A stretch of 64,000 bases of DNA from JACPUX01 sp964517465 (GTDB lineage: Bacteria > Pseudomonadota > Gammaproteobacteria > Burkholderiales > Casimicrobiaceae): the NCBI GenBank assembly GCA_964517465.1, contig CAZFEK010000001.1, positions 156,411 through 220,410 of the forward strand, in the 5' to 3' direction. Below, in pieces: positions 57,811 to 64,000 of the stretch (its first letter is position 1; every line of letters begins with the position of its first letter). The notes below the pieces were generated by a model. The model did no database searches. It saw only the letters and a list, made by a program, of their open reading frames with translations, and was not told the DNA's origin. Made by a program: the position numbers and the translations under genes.

Positions 57811-58950
57811 ATGAAATCGCTCAAGCTCTTTGCCCTGGTGGCTTGCCTAGGCCTTGCCGGCATCTCGCCGGCATCGGCAGAAAAGGGCGTCAGCGCCGAC
57901 ACCGTGCTGGTCGGCCAGACCGGCGTATTCTCCGGCCCGATCGCCGAACCGGCGGTGCAATACCGCGCCGGCATGCAGATCTACTTCGATGAAATCAACG
58001 CCCGTGGCGGCATTCATGGGCGCAAAATCAAGCTGCAATCCTACGACGACAAGTTCGATCCCAAAATCGCGGCGGAAAACACCAAGAAGCTCATCGAAGA
58101 AGACAAGGTCTTTGCCATGGTCGGCTACATCGGCACCGGTGCGATCGTCGCCTCGATGCCGCAGATCAGCGAGAACCGGGTTCCTATCGTCGGCGCGCTT
58201 TCCGGCGACGAGGGTCTGCGCGATCCCAAGATCAGGATGATTTTTCACACCCGAGGCAGTTACGGCGCGGAAACCGACAAGATGGTCGAGCAGCTAACCT
58301 CGACCGGCGTGAAAAGTATTGCGGTGGTTTATCAGGACGACCCCTTCGGCAAAGCTGGCTTGAAGTCCGCGCAAGCCGCGTTTGCCAGGCGCAGTCTCAA
58401 GCCCGTGATCGAGGCGCCGATCGACATGAGCAAACTCGACGCCCTCGACGGGTTGGTGGCGAACGTCTCCAAGACTCAGCCCGGCGGCATTATCATGGTC
58501 ACCGCAGGAAAGGCCTCCACCGCGTTCATTCGCGCTTATCTCAAGAGCGGACAACGACCGTGGTTCTTCGGTGTTTCAGTGTTGTCGGCCAAGGCCCTTT
58601 TTACCGCCCTGGGCGAAGATGCGCGCGGCATCGTGATTGCGCAAGTGGTGCCGTCTCCCGCCAGCGGCCGCTATGCCATCGCTCGCGAATTCATGGCCGC
58701 GGCGCAGAAGGCCAAGAGCAGCGACACCACCTATAACAGCCTCGAAGGATATATCACCGCCAAAGTTTTTGTCGAAGCGCTGCGCCGAGCCGGCAAAGAC
58801 CTCAACCGCGAGCGCCTGATCACCGCCCTTGAATCGATCAACAACTTCGATTTGGGCGGCTTCGTCATCGATTATTCGGGCGGCCGCAGAATCGGCTCCA
58901 GCTTCGTCGATCTGTCGATCATCAGCAAAGGCGGTCAGTTCATGCATTGA
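57811..58950 (+). CDS. Branched-chain-type ABC transporter substrate-binding protein (second)
   Basis: 379 residues, signal peptide 1-23 (ISPASAE). Peripla_BP_6 fold: DTVLVGQTGVFSGPIAEP, GGIHGRKIKLQSYDDKFDPKIAAENTKKLI. Only distantly like the first binding protein. GGAGG precedes the ATG, and the MITE ends 27 bp upstream, so the native promoter was probably displaced. It may share the livHMGF permease and widen its substrate range. Confidence 0.92.
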   Translation: MKSLKLFALVACLGLAGISPASAEKGVSADTVLVGQTGVFSGPIAEPAVQYRAGMQIYFDEINARGGIHGRKIKLQSYDDKFDPKIAAENTKKLIEEDKVFAMVGYIGTGAIVASMPQISENRVPIVGALSGDEGLRDPKIRMIFHTRGSYGAETDKMVEQLTSTGVKSIAVVYQDDPFGKAGLKSAQAAFARRSLKPVIEAPIDMSKLDALDGLVANVSKTQPGGIIMVTAGKASTAFIRAYLKSGQRPWFFGVSVLSAKALFTALGEDARGIVIAQVVPSPASGRYAIAREFMAAAQKAKSSDTTYNSLEGYITAKVFVEALRRAGKDLNRERLITALESINNFDLGGFVIDYSGGRRIGSSFVDLSIISKGGQFMH

Positions 58951-59004
58951 CCGCCGGCATCGGCGCCGCGCATACTGAGCCAAGTCAAAAGCGGAGACTT
59001 GACG

Positions 59005-59988
59005 GTGCGGCGCTTGGTGCTTTTGGGTTCTCTTCTGGCCGCCAATCCCGCGTGGGCGGGCGGATCGAACTACGGGATCGAGCCGGGAGCCTTGCCGAAA
59101 GTGGCGGGGCAAGTGAAAGAATGGCCGGTGCCGACGCCCGAGTTTGCGCGCGACCCCGCTCCCGGCCCGGACGGCAAGATTTACATCGCGGTGATGCACG
59201 GCAACCGGATTGCGCGCTTCGACCCCCGGAGCGAGTCTTTCCAAGAATGGCCCCTGCCCCCGGGCGCCCGACCGCATGGCCTTTTGGTCGATGTCGAAGG
59301 CGTGGTGTGGTATACCGGCAACGGCAATGGCACGATCGGGCGACTCGACACCAAAACCGGCCAGATCGCTGAATTTCGCGCGCCATCCGGAGGCGATCCG
59401 CACACTTTGGTCATCGATGCGCAGGGCGCGATCTGGTTCACCGTGCAGGGCGGCGGGCGCATTGGCCGTCTCGATCGCCAGACCGGCAAAATCACCGAGT
59501 TCAAGACCTCGGGCCACCCCTATGGCATCGCCATCGATCGGCAGGGTCTGGTGTGGTTCTGCCGCATGAGCGCCGACGCGCTGGGCCGGCTCGATCCCGC
59601 GACCGGCGAGATCCTCTCGCTCGACACCGGCCCGGGCTCCAAGCCTCGACGCATGGCGATCGCGCCCGACGGCAGCCTTTGGGTCACGCTCTACGGCAAC
59701 GGCAAGCTGCTGAAAGTGGACCCGCAAGCACGACGCGTGATAAAGAGCTATCCCATGCCCGCTGGCACGCGCGCCGGACCCTATGCGGTGACGGTCGATG
59801 CTGCGGGACGAGTCTGGGCCAACGAGATCAGCAGCGATACCGTCGCGCTGCTCGATCCGAAGACCGAGACCTTTCGCGTCCTTCCCTTGCCCTCGAAAAA
59901 CGTGGGCATACGCAAGGCGATCATCGATGCGTCGGGTCGTTATTGGTATCTGGGCTCACATCACGGTCGGCTTGGCATGATCGAATAA
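59005..59988 (+). CDS. Exported virginiamycin-B-lyase-like beta-propeller
   Basis: 327 residues, signal peptide 1-18 (AAPAWA-like, LLAANPAWA). Repeats of the Vgb/SMP-30-like propeller: DGKIYIAVMHGNRIARFDP, GVVWYTGNGNGTIGRLD, GAIWFTVQGGGRIGRLD, GLVWFCRMSADALGRLD. Such proteins are often annotated streptogramin lyase, but the lyase activity is unproven here. GTG 59005 has GGAG eight bases upstream; TTG 58999 is the alternative. 54 bp after the second binding protein, so possibly same transcript. Confidence 0.85.
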   Translation: MRRLVLLGSLLAANPAWAGGSNYGIEPGALPKVAGQVKEWPVPTPEFARDPAPGPDGKIYIAVMHGNRIARFDPRSESFQEWPLPPGARPHGLLVDVEGVVWYTGNGNGTIGRLDTKTGQIAEFRAPSGGDPHTLVIDAQGAIWFTVQGGGRIGRLDRQTGKITEFKTSGHPYGIAIDRQGLVWFCRMSADALGRLDPATGEILSLDTGPGSKPRRMAIAPDGSLWVTLYGNGKLLKVDPQARRVIKSYPMPAGTRAGPYAVTVDAAGRVWANEISSDTVALLDPKTETFRVLPLPSKNVGIRKAIIDASGRYWYLGSHHGRLGMIE

Positions 59989-60017
59989 GCGCCACCCGGC
60001 TGGCCGCGAGCACCCGA

Positions 60018-60956
60018 TCACCCCAGGGCCATTGCCGCCGTCAGCGCGACTCCGTGTACGAGGGCAGCCAAGATGGTCAATTGGATCGCCACCCCCAAGC
60101 GTGCCGGCGACTGGGCATGACGAATCAAGGCGCGCGCCGCGATCAATGTCGGGGGAAGGCTCAGTAGACCCCACGCCGCGGCAGGCGGCAGCGCCCCGAG
60201 CAGCACCGCGCCGACGAGCCACGCATGCGCCAAAAACGCAATCATGAGGTAACCCCAACGCGCTCTCGCCGCACCCAAACGCACCACCAGCGTGCGCTTT
60301 TGCGCTTGGGCATCGGCCTTGGCGTCCGGAAACTGATTGAGGTAGAGCAGGTTGGCCACCAATAGGGCGTAGCTCGCGCCCGCCAGCGCAGGCAAGGCGG
60401 CAAAGCTGCCGCGTTGCACGTAATCGGCTCCCAGCACGACCAAGAGCCACCCGGAAGCAACCGCCAACTCGCCTAGGCCCCGGCTCGCGAGCGCAAGCGG
60501 AGGTGCCGAATAGGCCCAACCTACCGCCATGCCCAAGACGCCGATCCAAAGAAGCCCCGGGCCGCTGGCCCAAACCAACAGCAACCCGCCCGGAATCACT
60601 GCGGCAAAAAGCATCAAACCAAACCGCAGCACGGCCTCAGGGCTCATCACGCCGTTTTGGATGAAACGACTGCCCCCGGTGAAGGGAAATACGCGCTCGA
60701 TGTTGGCCGCGTCGCTGCCATTGCGATGGTCGAAATAGTCGTTGAGGACATTCACCGCAGCGTGCGTGATCAGCGCCAGGAGCAGCGTCAGCAGGGCGGT
60801 TATCGGACGCCCTCGATGGAGATCGTGATAAGCACTGGCAAGGCCCAGAAGACAACCCACCAAGGTCACGCTCAAGAAGGCCGGCCGGGTAGCGGCGAAG
60901 TAGCGCTTGGCTGGATTTGCAAATGCTGCGGGAGACGGTTCGATGAGGGCGCTCAT
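60018..60956 (-). CDS. UbiA-family prenyltransferase (MenA-like)
   Basis: 312 residues, about nine TM helices. First prenyl-diphosphate motif NDYFDHRNGSD (around 70-80) and second LNQFPDAKADAQAQKRT. The NDYFDxxxGxD form and overall look are nearer to 1,4-dihydroxy-2-naphthoate prenyltransferase (MenA) than to UbiA. Betaproteobacteria mainly use ubiquinone, so a menaquinone or other quinone/side-product role is open. Confidence 0.85.
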   Translation of the reverse strand: MSALIEPSPAAFANPAKRYFAATRPAFLSVTLVGCLLGLASAYHDLHRGRPITALLTLLLALITHAAVNVLNDYFDHRNGSDAANIERVFPFTGGSRFIQNGVMSPEAVLRFGLMLFAAVIPGGLLLVWASGPGLLWIGVLGMAVGWAYSAPPLALASRGLGELAVASGWLLVVLGADYVQRGSFAALPALAGASYALLVANLLYLNQFPDAKADAQAQKRTLVVRLGAARARWGYLMIAFLAHAWLVGAVLLGALPPAAAWGLLSLPPTLIAARALIRHAQSPARLGVAIQLTILAALVHGVALTAAMALG

Positions 60957-61058
60957 GAGGAGATTCTAGTTCGCGGCTCGAGCCGCGGGTTTGCTTTAGC
61001 GCAGAAGTCGGAGCGCTTTGGGGGAGAGCCGCCGCGCCTGCCGGCCGACGATGCTCTG

Positions 61059-61385
61059 TCAGACCTCCGGCCAGCCGCCCGGAATCCAGACATCGATGAG
61101 TCGGCCATCGACGTCGCGCTCGTAAGCTAACCGCCAGCCTTGGTGTTCCGGACGTAAAGTGGTCACGATACCGGTTTCCTTGGATTTGACGCGTATGGCC
61201 TCCGGACGATTTTGCCCAAAGCCGAAGTTCTGGCCGGCGACTTGGCCGGTTTGCTGGTCGACACGCGGATCGCGGATGGCGACGCCAGAAGTCGAGCGGT
61301 ACGATGCATCTAGGGTCACGGCTTGTGCCTTGACCAAACCCTGATTGGGCGCATCCCTTCCTCCTTCTTCGGCTTGCCGTACCAA
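61059..61385 (-). CDS. Small hypothetical protein (weakly supported)
   Basis: Frame of 108 residues opened by TTG 61385; GTG or later starts are possible and no good Shine-Dalgarno matches the frame. The C-terminal half (TTLRPEHQGWRLAYERDVDG) looks like real protein, and the gene follows DUF1161 by 17 bp on the same strand. No family recognised. Confidence 0.4.
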   Translation of the reverse strand: MVRQAEEGGRDAPNQGLVKAQAVTLDASYRSTSGVAIRDPRVDQQTGQVAGQNFGFGQNRPEAIRVKSKETGIVTTLRPEHQGWRLAYERDVDGRLIDVWIPGGWPEV

Positions 61386-61402
61386 TTGGAATCAGAAGCA
61401 GC

Positions 61403-61651
61403 TTACTTGGCTGGTGCCTTGGGCGCAGCCTTTTGGCGGATATAAAGAACCTTCTTGGTTCCGCCGTCGCAGCTGCCAACCACCTTTTTTTCGGAAGCCT
61501 GACCGGAATCGACGATTTCCAAGTGGTAGTTGGCCACTTTCTTTTCCTGCAACCGGGCGTCGATTTCACCTTTGAGCTCAACGCAGGATTTGCGCGCGAA
61601 GCTTGGGCCGGAGAGCAGTATCCCGGCAATGACATAGGCAAGAATTCTCAC
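61403..61651 (-). CDS. DUF1161 family small exported protein
   Basis: 82 residues, signal peptide 1-19 (SGPSFA). Mature part KSCVELKGEIDARLQEKKV ... VVGSC with two cysteines matches DUF1161, a small periplasmic family of unknown function. GGGAG lies upstream. Confidence 0.8.
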   Translation of the reverse strand: MRILAYVIAGILLSGPSFARKSCVELKGEIDARLQEKKVANYHLEIVDSGQASEKKVVGSCDGGTKKVLYIRQKAAPKAPAK

Positions 61652-61874
61652 CCTTTGCTCCCTTTGATGGCTTGGTTGGTGGGCCGCATCTTACCTGGCT
61701 GGCGATCCGTTGCAAGAGCCGCCGGCTTGCCAGGCCACCCGGGGGCGCGCCCGCTGCGCCACGCAAACCCCCGCCAGCGCCAGCGAACGGCGACCAGGGC
61801 AGCTCGGTCGAGATTACCGGGAGGAGTCCAAAAGGCCGCAATAATCGAGCGGTCTTGCGCCCCCAAGCCTATTC

Positions 61875-61890
61875 TGGTATTGTGGTACCA
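61875..61890. promoter_or_regulatory. Palindromic operator candidate, site 2 (upstream of hemerythrin)
   Basis: TGGTATTGTGGTACCA: arms TGGTA/TACCA with a 6-bp centre, then AATTAC. Same bases as site 1 (49232-49247) at 13 of 16 positions. It is 53 bp before the hemerythrin ATG in the 291-bp gap 61652-61942, in which I recognise nothing else. Confidence 0.55.
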
Positions 61891-61942
61891 AATTACTGTT
61901 TTTTCGTCCCCACTTCGCCTCTTTCTGCCCGAAAATCCGCCC

Positions 61943-62437
61943 ATGAGCTTGAGCACCCAGATCTGCAAACGCTTACATGAAGAACATGCCGCCGTGTTCG
62001 ACCTGTGTCGGAACATGGAGCTGGCGTTTTCCCGCCAGGCTGAAGCGCCGGCGGCAGAGGACGCCGAATGGAAGAAACTTCTGGGCGAGATCAGTCGCGC
62101 CATGGAACACGAAGTATGGCGCCATTTCAATTTCGAAGAGAAATCTCTCTGGCCGCTGCTCCAGGAATCCGGCGATGGCGACTTGGCTGTTTTGCTCGAT
62201 GAAGAGCACGAAGTGATACGCGACGTGGCGGAAGCGCTCACTTCGGGTATCGCACTGGCCCAAACGGGGCGACTCGCACCCGCAGCCTGGCGCAAGCTGA
62301 AGACGGCAGCGCTCGAATTTGCCGAGCGTTTGGTATCTCATGCGCAGAAGGAAGACCTTTCGCTTCTGCCAGTACTGGACAACCTGCTTACGCCCGAGCA
62401 GGATAATGAACTGTTCGGCGCTTACGCGCTGGCGTGA
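61943..62437 (+). CDS. Hemerythrin HHE domain protein
   Basis: 164 residues, one four-helix hemerythrin domain. Candidate di-iron ligands: His12/His15, His56, His61 and Glu65 (HFNFEEKSLWP), His89 (EEHEVIRD), His133 and Asp138 (HAQKED). Likely senses or stores O2 or NO, or helps repair Fe-S centres. Upstream lies operator candidate site 2. A tandem-GNAT gene follows 40 bp later. Confidence 0.9.
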   Translation: MSLSTQICKRLHEEHAAVFDLCRNMELAFSRQAEAPAAEDAEWKKLLGEISRAMEHEVWRHFNFEEKSLWPLLQESGDGDLAVLLDEEHEVIRDVAEALTSGIALAQTGRLAPAAWRKLKTAALEFAERLVSHAQKEDLSLLPVLDNLLTPEQDNELFGAYALA

Positions 62438-62477
62438 GCATGGGCAAGAATTGATTCCCCAATTGCAGGAGGTTGCC

Positions 62478-63461
62478 TTGCGTTACTTGAATCCCGCCGA
62501 TCTCGACGTCGTCACCAAACTCGACGCCACGCTCACCAGCCACCCGCGCCGCGCCTATTTCGAGCGCCGCCTGGCCGCAGCATTGCGCCAAACCAAACAT
62601 CACGTTCAGTTCGGCGCCGAAGCCGACGGGCGCCTGGTGGGTTATGTCATGGCCCGGCGCCTCGAAGGCGAATTCGGCCGAACCCAACCTTCGCTCCAGC
62701 TGGAGGCCATCGGCGTCGATGCGGCTCAGCAAGGCAAAGGCACGGGGCGGGCATTGCTCGCCGAACTCGAAGCCTACGCCAAGCGCCATGACATTCCGGA
62801 AATCCGCACCATGGTGCATTGGCGCGACCACAGCGTGCTCAAACTTCTGGATCGAGCACAGTACCGCCTGGGCCAAAGCCTGATGATCGAATGCCCGGTG
62901 CATCGCGGCGCAGTGGGTAACCTCGAACGCCAGTCGCCGGCTGCCCCCGGGAATGAGCGCCCCTGGCGCGAACGCGACTACAGCGCGCCCGCCGCCAACG
63001 ATTTCGAAGCCCTGGCGCGCGACGTCTCCGACATCCGCTCGATGAGCCTGGCGGATCTGCCGCATGTTGCAGCGATCGACAAGCGCATTACCGGCCACAA
63101 CCGCGCAGCGTATATCAACAGCCTCTTCGACGAAGCCATGCACGACTCGGCGGTGCGCGTCTCTCTCATCGCCCGCGCCGACGATGTGCCGGCTGGCTTC
63201 ATCATGGCGCGCACCGATTTTGGCAGCTTCGGACGCACCGAACCCGCAGCGGTGATCGACACCTTGGGCGTGGCGCCCGACGCGGCGCGCCATGGCATGG
63301 GCACTGCGCTGCTGTCTCAGCTGTTGGTGAACCTGCAGGCGCTCCTGGTCGAACGGGTGGAAACCGTGGTTGCCTTCAGCGATTTGGGCCTCTTGAATTT
63401 CTTCTACCGCGCCGGCTTCGTTCCGTCGCAGCGCTTGGCATTCATCAAGCGCATGGCCTGA
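62478..63461 (+). CDS. Tandem GNAT acetyltransferase
   Basis: 327 residues with two GNAT domains: 1-145 (LEAIGVDAAQQGKGTGRALLAEL) and about 180-327 (DTLGVAPDAARHGMGTALLSQL), joined by a Pro/Arg-rich linker. The start is TTG 62478, with AGGAGG five bases upstream; the longer frame from 62319 overlaps the hemerythrin gene. Target unknown. Probably co-transcribed with hemerythrin. Confidence 0.85.
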   Translation: MRYLNPADLDVVTKLDATLTSHPRRAYFERRLAAALRQTKHHVQFGAEADGRLVGYVMARRLEGEFGRTQPSLQLEAIGVDAAQQGKGTGRALLAELEAYAKRHDIPEIRTMVHWRDHSVLKLLDRAQYRLGQSLMIECPVHRGAVGNLERQSPAAPGNERPWRERDYSAPAANDFEALARDVSDIRSMSLADLPHVAAIDKRITGHNRAAYINSLFDEAMHDSAVRVSLIARADDVPAGFIMARTDFGSFGRTEPAAVIDTLGVAPDAARHGMGTALLSQLLVNLQALLVERVETVVAFSDLGLLNFFYRAGFVPSQRLAFIKRMA

Positions 63462-63477
63462 CCAGGCGTGGAACGCA

Positions 63478-63590
63478 AGCCCCGCCGTTTGTGGCGGGCT
63501 GAGTGAGACAAATTCTGAGTCCGCAGGCGCCGGCCGCCGTCCGGGCGCGTGGCGAGGAAGCCCCCCCGCATCCTGCGGGGCAGACTCGCC
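63478..63590 (-). repeat. Structured dispersed repeat, copy B
   Basis: Minus-strand homologue of 40143-40253, with the same 16-bp core (63516-63531) and the same order of stems. Inner stem CCCCGCA/TGCGGGG (63564-63580) is perfect here. Terminal hairpin AGCCCGCC...GGCGGGGCT (63478-63500) could also end transcription of the GNAT gene. It lies between convergent genes, beyond the cspA terminator. Confidence 0.75.
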
Positions 63591-63609
63591 TTGCCGCGGC
63601 ACCGGCCTG

Positions 63610-63643
63610 AAAAAACAAACCCCGCCGAGGCGGGGTTTGTTTT
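63610..63643 (-). terminator. Rho-independent terminator of the cold-shock gene
   Basis: On the minus strand a 13-base arm AACAAACCCCGCC pairs with GGCGGGGTTTGTT, followed by TTTT. It begins 24 bp after the cold-shock stop codon. The plus-strand reading ends in TTTGTTTT, so it may work both ways. Confidence 0.9.
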
Positions 63644-63666
63644 CGGTTCCTGCAGCAAGGGGCGTT

Positions 63667-63873
63667 TTACTCAGCCGCCTTGATGTTGGAAGCCTGGTTG
63701 CCCTTGGGGCCCTTGACGATGTCGAAGGAAACCTTCTGATTTTCCTTCAGCGTCTTGAAGCCGCTGCCTTGAATGGCAGAGAAGTGGGCGAAGAGGTCTT
63801 CGCCGCCGCCATCCGGCTTGATGAAGCCGAAACCCTTGCTGTCATTGAACCACTTGACGGTACCTGTTGGCAT
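63667..63873 (-). CDS. Cold-shock protein (CspA family)
   Basis: 68 residues, single cold-shock domain: TGTVKWFNDSKGFGFI (RNP1 KGFGFI) and DLFAHF (RNP2). Nucleic-acid chaperone. ATG 63873 gives the standard MPTGTVKWF start; the open frame upstream to 63900 is leader. 63874-64000 is its leader/promoter region, with no other feature recognised. Confidence 0.96.
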   Translation of the reverse strand: MPTGTVKWFNDSKGFGFIKPDGGGEDLFAHFSAIQGSGFKTLKENQKVSFDIVKGPKGNQASNIKAAE

Positions 63874-64000
63874 GTTACGTATCCCATAAAGATTGAACAA
63901 AGCGGGCTCGCACCCGACGCGCGTGAGACTCTCAAGACAGGGGGATTACGAACCGAAGTACCGATGCAAAACCGATGACTGCTGGCGAAAATCGCTGCCT

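Noticed and set aside
1..64000. tRNA, rRNA, CRISPR array or prophage
   Set aside because: No cloverleaf-like sequence, rRNA core or regularly spaced direct repeats, and no phage structural genes were recognised by eye; a tRNAscan/Infernal run was not possible here.

Overview
The window reads as one contiguous GC-rich chromosome segment of a betaproteobacterium, most likely in the Rhodocyclales/Sterolibacteriaceae neighbourhood. This rests on gene content: anaerobic-type phenylacetate genes, PQQ alcohol oxidation, the yebC-ruvCAB-ybgC-tolQRA order and AcoR-type sigma-54 activators. It is an inference, not a computed placement. I saw no tRNA, rRNA, CRISPR array or phage block. About 55 genes are supported, often packed with ATGA/GTGA start-stop overlaps.

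Layout. 1-14 kb: the tail of an SDR gene at the left edge, an alpha/beta-hydrolase lipoprotein and AraC regulator, then a long leftward run of ArsR regulator, amidohydrolase, MFS-acyltransferase, a TPR/GT41 plus GT2 glycosyltransferase, DUF2339, DUF3999 and aroC. 14-25 kb: housekeeping genes yebC, ruvC, a HAD phosphatase, ruvA, ruvB, ybgC, tolQ, tolR, tolA, then a convergent uncharacterised gene, a periplasmic FKBP isomerase and pepN.

25-45 kb: an alcohol-oxidation island. It holds a PQQ alcohol dehydrogenase whose metal site carries the extra aspartate typical of lanthanide enzymes, a PedF-like cytochrome c, a fused binding-protein/beta-propeller, a cytochrome b561, an aldehyde dehydrogenase, two AcoR-type sigma-54 activators and two TonB-dependent receptors. 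It also holds a four-gene operon of unknown function (DUF1097, a NosR-like FMN/Fe-S membrane protein, a protein resembling the N-terminus of ISL3 transposases, and a DUF6976-like protein). Five sites match the sigma-54 -24/-12 pattern (GG-N10-GC), four of them closely, in front of five transcription units, which ties the island into one regulon.

45-49 kb: ferredoxin-NADP reductase, acetyltransferases, a small lipoprotein, a HAD phosphatase, an SDR dehydrogenase and an Rrf2 regulator. 49-60 kb: a branched-chain-type ABC transporter with two binding proteins, a FlK-like thioesterase, PadC-like and PadD-like subunits of phenylacetyl-CoA:acceptor oxidoreductase, and phenylacetate-CoA ligase. This suggests uptake, CoA activation and anaerobic alpha-oxidation of phenylacetate or a relative, but the catalytic molybdenum subunit (PadB) is not in the window. 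A 235-bp MITE with perfect 17-bp inverted repeats sits just upstream of the second binding protein. 60-64 kb: a UbiA/MenA-type prenyltransferase, DUF1161 protein, hemerythrin, tandem-GNAT protein and a cold-shock protein.

Two non-coding signals link distant places: a roughly 111-bp structured repeat (40143-40253 and, inverted, 63478-63590), and a 16-bp palindromic operator in front of both the GNAT-Rrf2 genes and the hemerythrin gene.
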